Counted from the stretch's first letter, positions 16,337 through 26,953 are shown. The stretch is DNA of 48,160 nt from Streptomyces sp. H27-H5 (GCF_026627505.1 NZ_JAPNLK010000065.1:1-48160); one strand, 5' to 3'. Translations and numbers: made by a program. The notes: generated by a model not told the origin, from the sequence alone.

Positions 16337-16857
16337 CTCGCCCCTTGGGAGAACTCGAAGACGCAGTGATGACACGGGTGTGGCAGTGGAACCGCCCAGT
16401 CACCGTTCGGGAAGTCCTGGAAGACCTCCAGCAGGAACGGTCCATCGCGTACACCACGGTCATGACCGTTATGGACAATCTCCATCAGAAGGGCTGGGTC
16501 CGACGGGAAGCCGAAGGCCGCGCCTATCGATATACCGCGGTCTCCACCCGGCCCGCCTACTCGGCCGCACTGATGAACGAGGCCTGGTCCACCAGCGACA
16601 ACCCCGCGGCCGCTCTCGTGGCCTTCTTCGGCATGATGTCGGCGGAACAGCGCGAAGCGCTCCGTGACGCCGTGCGCATCGTCGGTCACGACGGCGAGGC
16701 CGCCGCCCCCGAACCCCGGGAAGTCCCGGAAGCCGGGGAAGAGCCGGAACCCGGGGAACAGCCGGAAGCCGGGGAAGGCGCGAAGCCCGGGGAAGCCCCG
16801 GAAGACCCGCGCCCCGAAGAGGACTCCGGCGAGCGCGGCACCGAGCCGGGGCGATAG
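16333..16857 (+). CDS. BlaI/MecI/CopY-family repressor
   Basis: The 174-residue protein has the BlaI winged helix (LGELEDAVMTRVW, VTVREVLEDL, AYTTVMTVMDNLHQKGWV, wing EGRAYRYTAV) and a dimerisation helix (about 90-120). Beyond residue 125 is a tail of Pro-Gly-Glu repeats (PEAGEEPEPGEQPEAGE) that is absent from classical BlaI and probably disordered. No BlaR1-type protease sensor is adjacent. TATCGT lies 6 bp before the GTG, predicting a leaderless mRNA under its own dyad. Confidence 0.9.
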   Translation: MPRPLGELEDAVMTRVWQWNRPVTVREVLEDLQQERSIAYTTVMTVMDNLHQKGWVRREAEGRAYRYTAVSTRPAYSAALMNEAWSTSDNPAAALVAFFGMMSAEQREALRDAVRIVGHDGEAAAPEPREVPEAGEEPEPGEQPEAGEGAKPGEAPEDPRPEEDSGERGTEPGR

Positions 16858-16860
16858 CGT
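16855..16860 (+). promoter_or_regulatory. Probable -10 (TAGCGT) of a leaderless gene
   Basis: TAGCGT includes the TAG stop of the BlaI-like gene and ends 7 bp before the ATG at 16868, giving the acetyltransferase its own leaderless promoter. Confidence 0.5.
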
Positions 16861-16867
16861 CCCCCGC

Positions 16868-17398
16868 ATGGGAGAGTTTTCCGCCGCAGAAGCAAATACC
16901 GTGACGATCCGCCGCGCACGCACCCGCGATGTTCCCGCGCTACGACGCCTGCTCGACCAGTACGTGCAGCAACGGATCCTGCTCGACAAAGCCCCCGTCG
17001 TCCTTTACGAGGACATCCAGGAGTTCTGGGTCGCGGAACGCGTCGGTGACGGCCAGGTGGTGGGCTGTGGCGCTCTGCACGTCATGTGGGAAGACCTTGC
17101 GGAAGTGCGCACTCTTGCGGTGGATCGCGAGTTGAAGGGCGCCGGTGTCGGACATCGGGTACTGGCCAAGTTGTTGGAGACGGCCCGCCTGCTCGGCGTG
17201 AGCCGGGTTTTCTGCCTCACCTTCGAAGTGGACTTCTTCGCGAACCACGGCTTCGTCGAGATCGGCGAGACTCCGGTCGAGACCGATGTCTACATGGAGC
17301 TCCTGCGTTCCTATGACGAGGGGGTCGCCGAGTTCCTCGGTCTCGAACGAGTGAAGCCGAACACCTTGGGCAACAGTCGGATGCTTCTGCACCTCTGA
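16868..17398 (+). CDS. GNAT amino-acid (glutamate) N-acetyltransferase, ArgA-like
   Basis: The 176-residue protein is a single GNAT domain: VTIRRARTRDVPALRRLLDQY, the acetyl-CoA loop VDRELKGAGVGHRVL (about 93-107), and EVDFFANHGFVEIGETP. Size and motifs, including the end KPNTLGNSRMLL, closely resemble M. tuberculosis Rv2747, which makes N-acetylglutamate for arginine synthesis (comparison from memory). It is not the fused amino-acid-kinase type ArgA. It lies alone between the BlaI-like gene and lsr2. The N-terminal 10 residues are less conserved. Confidence 0.87.
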   Translation: MGEFSAAEANTVTIRRARTRDVPALRRLLDQYVQQRILLDKAPVVLYEDIQEFWVAERVGDGQVVGCGALHVMWEDLAEVRTLAVDRELKGAGVGHRVLAKLLETARLLGVSRVFCLTFEVDFFANHGFVEIGETPVETDVYMELLRSYDEGVAEFLGLERVKPNTLGNSRMLLHL

Positions 17399-17415
17399 TC
17401 GATGGCGGATCGATC
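17397..17415. repeat. 7-bp inverted repeat after the acetyltransferase gene
   Basis: Arms GATCGAT and ATCGATC with a 5-bp loop begin inside the stop codon of the acetyltransferase. No U tract follows. It may be a weak terminator or a site in the lsr2 upstream region. Confidence 0.3.
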
Positions 17416-17574
17416 TCGGCCGCTTTTACGGGGCTCCGCCCGCCTGTGGCCTATGTCCGAATCGCGTACGTTTCCCGCCCTGTTGACGTCCTGAACCTCT
17501 CGGCGGGGGTTTGTGTTTTCCAGGCAAAAGCGGTTTCCTTTCCGCGTACTGCATTTTCGATGAAAGGAAATCCG

Positions 17575-17910
17575 GTGGCACAGAAGGTTCAGGTCCTTCT
17601 TGTCGACGACCTCGACGGTGGCGAGGCGGACGAGACCGTGACGTTCGCTGTGGATGGCAAGACCTACGAGATCGACCTCACCGCCGCCAACGCTGAAAAG
17701 CTCCGCGGCCTGCTCGAGCCCTACACCAAGAGTGGCCGCCGCACCGGTGGCCGTGCCGCCGCGGGACGCGCCAAGGGCCGCGCCGCCGTTTCGGCGGGCA
17801 ACCCGGACACCGCGGAAATCCGTGCGTGGGCGAAGGCGCAGGGTCTGACGGTCAACGACCGCGGCCGTGTCCCCGCCGACATTCGCGAGGCCTACGAGAA
17901 CCGGGGCTGA
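17575..17910 (+). CDS. lsr2: Nucleoid-associated xenogeneic silencer Lsr2
   Basis: Lsr2 binds AT-rich minor grooves, bridges DNA and silences acquired and specialised-metabolite genes. The 111-residue protein has the dimerisation domain (MAQKVQVLLVDDLDGGEADE, then VTFAVDGKTYEIDLT) and the C-terminal DNA-binding domain (IRAWAKAQG, then the RGR hook in NDRGRVPADI) that inserts in the minor groove, joined by a basic Gly/Arg linker. The GTG has GGAAA 5 bp upstream. The upstream 176 bp is relatively AT-rich. Its end overlaps the convergent SCO3374-like gene by 19 bp. Confidence 0.97.
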   Translation: MAQKVQVLLVDDLDGGEADETVTFAVDGKTYEIDLTAANAEKLRGLLEPYTKSGRRTGGRAAAGRAKGRAAVSAGNPDTAEIRAWAKAQGLTVNDRGRVPADIREAYENRG

Positions 17911-18494
17911 CCCACGGCGCCGACGGGCCTCGCGGGGGCCGCGCGTCGCCGCAGGCGTGCCCGGTGGCACTCCGTGGCCGCCGCGGCGACCAGACGTACG
18001 AGATCGGGTCCGGTGCTCCGTCGGCCGGCCCCGGCGCCCTGTCCGGTACCGGGCAGGGACGGCAGGAACGCCTCGCACCCCTGTTCGGGGGGCCGCAGCC
18101 ACACGGCGGCCCCCCGAGGACTTCCCTGTGGCCGCCCCGGCGGCACGGGGGCGGTGATCCGGCCACCCGCACCCAGGGCGGTCAGATCCAGGGCCACCGG
18201 ACCCCACTCCAGCCAGTCGAGCAGCCCGTCCAGCTCCTCGGCGCTGCCGGGGGCCACCAGGAAGCGCATCCTGCGTCCCATGACGGCCACCGGACCGGTG
18301 TCGACCGGCCTGCGCAGCAGTCGGCCACCCGCGTCGGCCGGCAGCTCCAGCACGTCGAACCGCGTCCCGGTGACCAGCTGGGCGGGCGGCCCGCCCGCGA
18401 GGGTCCAGCCGAGCACCCGCCCGTACCAGGAGACGTACGCGTCCTCCTCGGACGGGGAGCGCGGCTGGGGGACGGTCTCGGCGTTGTGGGCCAT
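17892..18494 (-). CDS. SCO3374-family protein (primase/polymerase-like N-terminal fold?)
   Basis: The 200-residue protein is convergent with lsr2 and divergent from clpC, the place occupied by SCO3374 in S. coelicolor. Residues 20-140 (GWTLAGGPPAQLVTGTRFDV, RRMRFLVAP, then a WGPVALDL segment and VWLRPP) recall the N-terminal domain of bifunctional DNA primase/polymerases, but no catalytic acidic pair is obvious. The C-terminal 60 residues are Arg/Ala rich and may be disordered. Function unknown. Confidence 0.65.
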   Translation of the reverse strand: MAHNAETVPQPRSPSEEDAYVSWYGRVLGWTLAGGPPAQLVTGTRFDVLELPADAGGRLLRRPVDTGPVAVMGRRMRFLVAPGSAEELDGLLDWLEWGPVALDLTALGAGGRITAPVPPGRPQGSPRGAAVWLRPPEQGCEAFLPSLPGTGQGAGAGRRSTGPDLVRLVAAAATECHRARLRRRAAPARPVGAVGQPRFS

Positions 18495-18599
18495 GACCGG
18501 AGCAACTCCGGAAGCGCCCTGGAGTTACGCAGCGCGGCGGACACAATGCGGAACGTAAACGTCCGTGGGGCGGAGTCCCACATTCGGAGACGGAACCGT

Positions 18600-18613
18600 G
18601 TTCGCCCGTAGCG
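18600..18613 (+). promoter_or_regulatory. ClgR-type box 1
   Basis: GTTCGC, five bases, GCG: an exact match to the ClgR operator known for Streptomyces clp and lon genes. It is 344 bp upstream of clpC. Confidence 0.65.
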
Positions 18614-18716
18614 GAGGGAACCGTCTCCGGCCGCATGGAGTGTCAGTCCCCACGGGTAAGACATTCCTAGTGGATCGGGGCGACACGCTGATTTGAAGGG
18701 TCTCCGACCGGCTTCC

Positions 18717-18730
18717 GTTCGCCATCGGCG
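18717..18730 (+). promoter_or_regulatory. ClgR-type box 2
   Basis: A second exact GTTCGC-N5-GCG, 117 bp from box 1 and 32 bp ahead of the ECF-type promoter's -35, an activator-like position. Confidence 0.7.
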
Positions 18731-18761
18731 TACACGTGTGACGGGTATCTGCCTGGCCTGC

Positions 18762-18788
18762 GGGAACATCGTCTCGCACCATCGGGTT
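18762..18788 (+). promoter_or_regulatory. ECF-sigma-type promoter for clpC (SigR-like)
   Basis: GGGAAC and GTT are separated by exactly 18 bp, close to the SigR consensus GGGAAT-N18-GTT. The C at the last -35 position also fits SigE-like promoters. Predicted transcription start is about 160 bp before clpC. Confidence 0.5.
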
Positions 18789-18956
18789 GGAGCAGTTGTC
18801 GGCACTTACGGCCGGGTTTTCCCGCGGACGTGAGGGTGAGCCGCGGACGGATGTCGGCAGTTGGAATGAGCTGTCCCGCCCCGCGGGACTAGCATGCGGA
18901 AGGACAGGGCGGGGACCGACCCCGAACTGCCCGACCGCTCTGAGGAGCGATAAACG

Positions 18957-21482
<2,526 letters not shown>

Positions 21483-21499
21483 GGCCTGACCGCCGTACG

Positions 21500-21541
21500 A
21501 AGGGGCGGCCCCGGAATCGAAAGGTTCCGGGGCCGCCCCTT
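21500..21541 (+). terminator. Terminator of clpC
   Basis: A perfect 17-bp stem (AAGGGGCGGCCCCGGAA and its complement) with an 8-nt loop ends in CCCCTTTCG, 18 bp after the stop codon. Confidence 0.92.
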
Positions 21542-21542
21542 T

Positions 21543-22184
21543 CGCGTACCCGGGCCCTGCGGGGCGTGGCGTGGACGCGGGGCGGGGGAGCGGACACCCG
21601 GGGCCCTGTGCGGCGCGGGCGGGGTTGTGGCGTGGCCGTGCGGGTACGTGCGGGCCCGGGGCGCCGCGCGGGGCCCCCGTCCCGCCCTCTCGGGCCCTCC
21701 CGCCCTACCCGGGTCCGTACCGCCCTCCCGAGCCCGTACCCGGGCTGCCGGGCCCGTGCGGTCCCGCGGGTACCGGGCGGGTCGGTCGGGTGGGCTCGCG
21801 CGCGTGTGACGGTGGCGGGTTCGAGCGAGGGCCCGGGGGGTGCTTCGGGTGCTCTCGGGGCGGTTTCGGGTGGGCCGCAGGGCGTGACCTGGGTCTCGAT
21901 GAGGGCGGGCGGGGCCTCCGTGGCCGGTGACAAGCCACACAGGGTAAATCGGACCTACTAGGACCTTTCGTAGATCCAGTGTCCGTTTTGCCCCCTCCCT
22001 TGGGCCAGTAATCGCCGGGTCAACAGTCCTCTCGACCCCCCTCGCACCTACGAGTCGACGTAGTAATGAGGACGTTTGAGGAAGCCGGGGGGCTCGGGTT
22101 ACCAAGGTGGAGCAAGTTCGCCCGGCACCCGCTCAGCGTGCCGGGTCGCTTATTGCCCTTGTTCCCGGCCCCGGAGGTCCACAC
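21543..22184. other. Long non-coding interval and M23 leader region
   Basis: No credible gene: the frames here use poor codons and lack ribosome sites. 21543-21920 is extremely G/C-rich. From about 21925 the composition becomes AT-richer (GGGTAAATC, CCTACTAGGACC), as in a promoter. Then follow CTACG/CGTAG (22048-22063) and a perfect 8-bp stem CCCGGCAC/GTGCCGGG (22121-22145) just ahead of the GGAGG ribosome site. A structured 5' UTR is likely. It does not match the c-di-AMP riboswitch consensus as I know it. Confidence 0.55.
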
Positions 22185-22811
22185 ATGTCCGCGAAGCGCG
22201 TCAGCACCCGTCGTACCCGTATCGCCCTCGCCGCCACCGGCCTCGGTGCCGCACTGGCCCTCGGTGCCGGAACGACCGCCGCTTTCGCCGGCGAGGCGCA
22301 GACCGCTCTGAACGGCACCCCCGGCCTCGTCGCCGCCCAGGCCAAGGCCCAGGCCGCCGCGGCCAAGCCGGCCGCCGCCGCGAAGTCGGCCGGTTCCTGG
22401 AAGAAGCCGGTCTCCGGCTACACCCTGTCCGCGACCTACGGCAAGGGCGGCAACATGTGGTCGCACAAGCACTCCGGTCAGGACTTCGCCGTTCCCGTCG
22501 GCACCAAGGTCCGTGCCGCGAGCTCCGGTGTGGTCGTCAAGGCCGGCCCCAACGGTGGCGGCGACGGTCCCGCGTACGGCAACGCCGTCGTGATCAAGCA
22601 CGCGAACAACAAGTACTCCCAGTACGCGCACCTCTCGCGGATCCAGGTCAAGATCGGCCAGAAGGTCTCGGCCGCCCAGCAGATCGCCCTGTCCGGCAAC
22701 ACCGGCAACTCCAGCGGTCCGCACCTGCACTTCGAGATCCGCACCACCCCGAACTACGGCTCGGCCATCAACCCGGTGAGCTTCCTGCGTCAGGTCGGCG
22801 TCACCGTCTGA
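22185..22811 (+). CDS. Secreted M23-family (LytM) peptidoglycan endopeptidase
   Basis: The 208-residue protein has a signal peptide (MSAKRVSTRRTRIALAATG, cleavage near A-F-A at 34-36), an Ala/Lys-rich linker and a C-terminal LytM domain (about 75-205) with the zinc ligands HSGQDFAVP (H-x-x-x-D) and HLHFEIR. It should cut peptide cross-links in cell-wall peptidoglycan. GGAGG lies 8 bp before the ATG. A long structured leader precedes it and its neighbours include the SigE envelope-stress operon. Confidence 0.95.
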   Translation: MSAKRVSTRRTRIALAATGLGAALALGAGTTAAFAGEAQTALNGTPGLVAAQAKAQAAAAKPAAAAKSAGSWKKPVSGYTLSATYGKGGNMWSHKHSGQDFAVPVGTKVRAASSGVVVKAGPNGGGDGPAYGNAVVIKHANNKYSQYAHLSRIQVKIGQKVSAAQQIALSGNTGNSSGPHLHFEIRTTPNYGSAINPVSFLRQVGVTV

Positions 22812-22820
22812 CACGCCGAC

Positions 22821-22840
22821 GACGCCGGGCGACCGGCGTC
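22821..22840. terminator. Hairpin between convergent genes
   Basis: A perfect 8-bp stem (GACGCCGG with CCGGCGTC) and a GCGA loop, just after the M23 stop codon. There is no U tract. Confidence 0.5.
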
Positions 22841-22874
22841 CGACCCCCCGCCGTACCGGGCGGCTCGCGAAGGC

Positions 22875-24104
22875 TCAGAACAGCAGCCACGACCCGGTCG
22901 GCGTGACCATCGGGTCGAGCTTGCCCGGCTTGAGGGCGTCGATCCGCTCCTGCGGAAGCGCCGCGTCGTAGACCCGCAGGCTGTCCATGGCCCCCTGCCA
23001 GGGCGACACCCACTGATCCTGGTGGCGTGAACGGGCCAGTTGCAGCGGGCCCGGGGCGGGGAAGATGTCCGCGGGAACCGGGGCCTCGCCCGTCCGCTTG
23101 CCGTTCACGTACAGGGCGATCACCTTCTTCTCCGCGTCGTAGGTGCCCGTCAGCTCCGAGAAGGTCTTCTCCATCTTCGCGCTCGTGCCCGTGACCGTCG
23201 TCGTGCTGGCGTTCGCGCCCGGCGTGCCGGTCTGCACTCGGAAGATCCAGGACGGCTTGCCGTTCACCTCGTCCAGACCCAGTTCGAACGAGAACGACTT
23301 CTCGTTGCCCTGGCTCACCGCGATCTGCTGTCCCTTGGGGGAGCGGTTCCAGAGCCGGGCCGAGACCGTGAAGCTCTTCGACGGGTCCACGACGCGCTGC
23401 TGCGACTCGGCGAACGAGTTCGCGTTGCCCTTCGTGCGGATCTCGTGCCGCTTGTCGATCGGGAAGACTGCGGCCTCGGGCCCCATCTTCAGGTTCGCCT
23501 TGCCGATCTGGTCCCGCACGGTCGTCGGGTCACCCGCGACCGTGGGCGTGAGATCGATCGGGTTCTTGACCCCGCTCTGCGAGGGCGCGGGCGAGTCCGA
23601 GGCGGACGCCGTCGGCTTGTCGTCGGCCTTCCCGTCGCCGCCACCCAGCAGCAGGAACGTTCCACCACCGGCGAGCAGCGCCAGCACGGTCACCGTGCCG
23701 ACGACCACCCACACCCGCTTCCTGCGCCGCTCCGACGCCGAACGATCGGCGAGCGCGTCCCAGTCCGGCTGGTCCGACCGCTGCCGGAACGGCTCGGGCT
23801 CCGACGCCGGGCCCGGGAACGCCCCGCCCTGCTGCCACGACGCGGGCGGCGCCTCGTACGGTCCCGGCATCCCGGGATCCTGCCGGTACGGATTCGCCTG
23901 CTGCGGTCCGGGCTGCCGCGGGTAGCCGTACCCGCCGTCCTGGTCCGCTCCCGGCGGGGGGCCGAAGCCACCCGACGCGGGGGGCCCGGGCGGGAATCCG
24001 TAGCCACCGGACGCGGGCGCTCCCGGCGGGAACCCGTAGCCACCGCTCCCCGGGGCGGGCTGCTCGGGCTGCGGATTGTTCGGGGGGTTCGTACCGTCGG
24101 TCAT
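22875..24104 (-). CDS. Membrane-anchored LamG/concanavalin-like protein
   Basis: The 409-residue protein has a cytoplasmic N-terminus made of Gly-Tyr-Pro repeats (SGGYGFPPG units, residues 20-60), one membrane helix (about 129-153) and an extracytoplasmic LamG-like jelly-roll (about 190-400; FTVSARLWNRS, IALYVNGKRTGE, GAMDSLRVYDAAL). Such domains bind sugars or proteins at the cell surface. It lies 119 bp downstream of cseC on the same strand and could be read from that operon or its own promoter. There is no catalytic motif. Confidence 0.82.
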   Translation of the reverse strand: MTDGTNPPNNPQPEQPAPGSGGYGFPPGAPASGGYGFPPGPPASGGFGPPPGADQDGGYGYPRQPGPQQANPYRQDPGMPGPYEAPPASWQQGGAFPGPASEPEPFRQRSDQPDWDALADRSASERRRKRVWVVVGTVTVLALLAGGGTFLLLGGGDGKADDKPTASASDSPAPSQSGVKNPIDLTPTVAGDPTTVRDQIGKANLKMGPEAAVFPIDKRHEIRTKGNANSFAESQQRVVDPSKSFTVSARLWNRSPKGQQIAVSQGNEKSFSFELGLDEVNGKPSWIFRVQTGTPGANASTTTVTGTSAKMEKTFSELTGTYDAEKKVIALYVNGKRTGEAPVPADIFPAPGPLQLARSRHQDQWVSPWQGAMDSLRVYDAALPQERIDALKPGKLDPMVTPTGSWLLF

Positions 24105-24223
24105 GCCACGGATGCTAGAACATCAGCCCGGCGGAGCGAACGGCCGAGGGTCCCGATACGGTCGCGATCGCCGGTCGGCGCCGCCGCCGGCCCCTCGTGC
24201 CCCGGGTCGCGACGACGCCCGAC

Positions 24224-25537
24224 TCAGCTCTGGGGCTTGAGGATCGGGAAGCTCCCCGTCGCCGTCGGCGCGTGCTCCGGCAGCCACAGCACCGCCACCG
24301 CCCCGGCCGCCGAACCCTGCCTGTCCGCGCCGCCCGGCGCGGCCACGTTACGGAACGTCAGCCGGGCGCCCAGCACCCGCGCCTGACCCTCCGCGATGGT
24401 CAGACCCAGCCCGTGGCCCACCCCGGCCCGGTCCGTGGACCCGGTCCGGAAGCGGCTCGGCCCCTCGCGCAACAGGGCCTCGGGGAAGCCCGGTCCGTGG
24501 TCGCGGACCCGTACGACGCGGCCCTCGACGTCGACCTGGATCGGCGACCGCCCGTACCGCGCGGCGTTCGCCAGCAGGTTGCCCAGGATCCGTTCCAGCC
24601 GGCGCGGGTCGGTGCTCACGATCTCGTCCGCGACGACGCGTACGGACGCGTCCGGCATCAGCGACGCCACCCGGCGGCTGACGAACTCCCCGAGCGCCAC
24701 GTCCTGCAACTCGGCCCGCTCCGAGGCGCTGTCCAGCCGGGCCACCTCCAACACGTCCTCGACCAGCGCGCGCATCGCCTGCGCCCGGTCGCGCACCAGC
24801 TCGGTCGGCCGTCCCGGGGGCAGCAGTTCCGCCGCCGTGAGCAGGCCCGTCACCGGGGTCCGCAGCTCGTGCGCGATGTCCGCCGTCACCCGCCGCTCGG
24901 CCTCCAGCCGCTGCTGGAGCGCGTCCGCCATGGCGTCCACGGCCCGCGCCAGGTCATCCGTCTCGTCGCGAACGACTCCGCCCACCGCGTCGCGCACCCG
25001 GACCTCGGGATCGCCGTGCGCCACCCGCTGCGCGGCGGTGGCCGCCTTGCGCAGCCGGCGCGAGATCTGCCCGCCGATGAGCACCCCGAGCGCCGAACCG
25101 CCCACCACCACGGCGAGGGAGCCGACGATCAGGGCCCGGTCCAGGTCGCGCACCATGTTGGCGCTCTCCTTGAACGGCAGGTGCAGGGAGAGCACCTGTC
25201 CGTTGCCGAGCGGTACGGCCGCCCACACCTCGGGGACGCGCCGGGTGTTCTCCTGAATGAAGGTGCCGCGTCGTCCGGACTGGACCTTCTGCCTCAGTTC
25301 GATCGGCAACTCGGGGTCGTTGAGCTTGGCGCCCATCATCGGCTTGCGACCGGCGTCCACGCTGCGGGCGAGGAACTGGACCCGCTCCAGCTGGGATTCG
25401 CGAGCGCTCTCCAGCATCGACACGCGGGCAGCACTGTGCACCACCAGACTCAACGCCACCGCCGTCAGCGCGCCGACGGCGGCGATGGCGAGGGTGATCT
25501 TCCAGCGGATCCCGGTACGGAGTGTGAACCGCCTCAT
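24224..25537 (-). CDS. cseC: Sensor histidine kinase CseC of the SigE system
   Basis: CseC senses cell-envelope damage, such as that caused by wall-active antibiotics, and phosphorylates CseB. The 437-residue protein has a first membrane helix (13-34), an extracytoplasmic domain (36-133), a second helix (135-158), HAMP, the DIAHELRTPV box with H223, and an ATPase domain with N-box NLLANAARYG and G-box GVGHGLGL. Its ATG overlaps the cseB stop (ATGA). The identity rests on the complete sigE-cseA-cseB-cseC gene order, which is that of S. coelicolor. Confidence 0.95.
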   Translation of the reverse strand: MRRFTLRTGIRWKITLAIAAVGALTAVALSLVVHSAARVSMLESARESQLERVQFLARSVDAGRKPMMGAKLNDPELPIELRQKVQSGRRGTFIQENTRRVPEVWAAVPLGNGQVLSLHLPFKESANMVRDLDRALIVGSLAVVVGGSALGVLIGGQISRRLRKAATAAQRVAHGDPEVRVRDAVGGVVRDETDDLARAVDAMADALQQRLEAERRVTADIAHELRTPVTGLLTAAELLPPGRPTELVRDRAQAMRALVEDVLEVARLDSASERAELQDVALGEFVSRRVASLMPDASVRVVADEIVSTDPRRLERILGNLLANAARYGRSPIQVDVEGRVVRVRDHGPGFPEALLREGPSRFRTGSTDRAGVGHGLGLTIAEGQARVLGARLTFRNVAAPGGADRQGSAAGAVAVLWLPEHAPTATGSFPILKPQS

Positions 25538-26238
25538 GCCTTCAGCTTGTATCCGAAGCCTCGGACCGTCTCGATCCGGTCCTGTCCGATCTTGGTGCGC
25601 AGCCGTTGGACGTGGACGTCCACGACCCGGGTGTCGCCGCCCCAGTCGTAGTCCCAGACCCGTTCCAGCAGCCGGTCGCGCGACAGCACGGTGCCGGGCG
25701 CCGAGGAGAACTCCAACAGCAGCCGCATCTCGGTCGGCGTCAGACCCACCGGGGCACCCGCCTTGCGCACCTCCATGCCCTCGGTGTCGACCTCCAGGTC
25801 GCCGAAGGCCAGCACCCCGCGCTCGTCGGCGTCGTCGTCGTCCGACGCGCCGCCGTTCGGGCCGCCCGCGTGGCCGAAGCGGCGCAGCACGGCGCGGATC
25901 CGGGCGACGAGGACCGACCCGTCGAAGGGCTTGGTGACGTAGTCGTCGGCGCCCGCCTCCAGGCCCAGTACGACGTCGATGGAGTCGGCACGCGCCGACA
26001 GCATGATCACCGGCACGGTGGACTCGTCACGGATGCGCCGGCACAGGCTGACGCCGTCCATCCCGGGCACCATGACGTCGAGCAGCGCGATGTCGGGGCG
26101 GTCGGCCCGGAAGGACTCCAGGCCCGACAATCCGTCGGGCATGGCGGTCACCACGAACCCGTCGCGCTCCAGCGCCAGGGTCGTGGCCTCGCGGATGACG
26201 TCGTCGTCCTCCACGAACAGCACATGGGTCTCGGCCAT
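25534..26238 (-). CDS. cseB: Response regulator CseB of the SigE system
   Basis: The 234-residue OmpR/PhoB-type regulator has a receiver domain (acidic D11-D13 cluster, phosphorylated D54, K in VTKPFDG) and a C-terminal winged helix (LTPTEMRLLLEF, RLRTKIGQDRIETVRGFGYKL). In S. coelicolor phosphorylated CseB activates the sigE promoter. The ATG at 26238 has GAGG upstream; a longer frame reads back into cseA. It starts 13 bp after the cseA stop and overlaps cseC. Confidence 0.96.
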   Translation of the reverse strand: MAETHVLFVEDDDVIREATTLALERDGFVVTAMPDGLSGLESFRADRPDIALLDVMVPGMDGVSLCRRIRDESTVPVIMLSARADSIDVVLGLEAGADDYVTKPFDGSVLVARIRAVLRRFGHAGGPNGGASDDDDADERGVLAFGDLEVDTEGMEVRKAGAPVGLTPTEMRLLLEFSSAPGTVLSRDRLLERVWDYDWGGDTRVVDVHVQRLRTKIGQDRIETVRGFGYKLKA

Positions 26239-26251
26239 CCGGAGCCTCGCT

Positions 26252-26953
26252 TCAGTTCTTCGCTGAGATGGCCGGGGCGGGCTGGCCGCCGCCGTCGACC
26301 ACGTTGCTGTAGTCCGTGTGGACACGGTCCTGCTCGGTGAACCTCTCGCCGCTCCAGCGGTAGGTGATCACGTCCTCGCCGGACGGGTACGAGAGCGTGT
26401 CGCTCTTGCCGTACACCGGCTTGGTGACCACCAGGTCCCCCCGGTCGATCTCCGCGTAGACGGGCGGTTGTTCGTCCGAGAAGACATTCTCGTACGTGCC
26501 GTTGTCCGCCCGGTACACGTACGAGCCGCGCCCCAGGGCGTCGGCGCAGGAGAGCACGTTGACGACGATGTCCACGGCGGGGCTGCCGGTGACCTTCCCG
26601 TAGCTCACGTCGACCGGGTACTCCCGGCCCGCGCAGGGCTTCAGGTCCCGCTTGATCTCCGGGCTGACCTTCGGGTCCGCCTTCAACAGCGCGACCGGGT
26701 CCACCTTGGTCGGCTTGCCCGCGGGGGTGTCCGAGGTCGCCGGTGCGTGGTCCCCGCCGGAGGGGGCCGGGCCGACCGGGGCACCGGTCTTCGCCACGGA
26801 TTCGGTGCGGGCCGGACCGCCGTCGCGCAGGCCCGTGCCACCGGTGGCACAACCGACGGCGAACAGCGCTGTGCCGGCGAGGACGACCGTCCCCGCCGAC
26901 ACCAACACCAGCGACTTTCTGCCGCTCAAGCCTGGGCCGTTCAGGCCGCGCAC
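26252..26953 (-). CDS. cseA: Lipoprotein CseA, negative modulator of the SigE system
   Basis: The 233-residue protein begins with a lipoprotein signal peptide whose lipobox is AVGC (lipidated C35), followed by a Thr/Pro linker and a globular extracytoplasmic domain. In S. coelicolor CseA is a lipoprotein whose loss raises sigE promoter activity. Its GTG start overlaps the end of sigE by 13 bp, which implies translational coupling; no terminator is seen between them. Sequence conservation is low outside the signal, so the call rests on position and lipobox. Confidence 0.9.
   Translation of the reverse strand: MRGLNGPGLSGRKSLVLVSAGTVVLAGTALFAVGCATGGTGLRDGGPARTESVAKTGAPVGPAPSGGDHAPATSDTPAGKPTKVDPVALLKADPKVSPEIKRDLKPCAGREYPVDVSYGKVTGSPAVDIVVNVLSCADALGRGSYVYRADNGTYENVFSDEQPPVYAEIDRGDLVVTKPVYGKSDTLSYPSGEDVITYRWSGERFTEQDRVHTDYSNVVDGGGQPAPAISAKN

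Larger units (their letters stand above)
18495..18956. other. Control region between the SCO3374-like gene and clpC (no gene)
   Basis: This 462-bp stretch has no credible coding frame. It holds two ClgR-type boxes, an ECF-type promoter and a TAGCAT hexamer (18890-18895) that could be a further -10, 62 bp before clpC. GAGGAG 9 bp before the ATG is the clpC ribosome site. Short dyads such as CCGGAGTTGCTCCGG-like pairing occur near 18500. Confidence 0.7.

Noticed and set aside
16333..17398. Beta-lactam resistance locus (blaI/blaR1)
   Set aside because: No BlaR1 protease or beta-lactamase is adjacent. The neighbours are an acetyltransferase and a 55-aa membrane protein.
21925..22184. c-di-AMP (ydaO-type) riboswitch upstream of the M23 gene
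   Set aside because: The conserved segments of that class as I know them (for example GGGGTGAA and the CAGCTAACC end) are absent. Only unrelated hairpins are seen.
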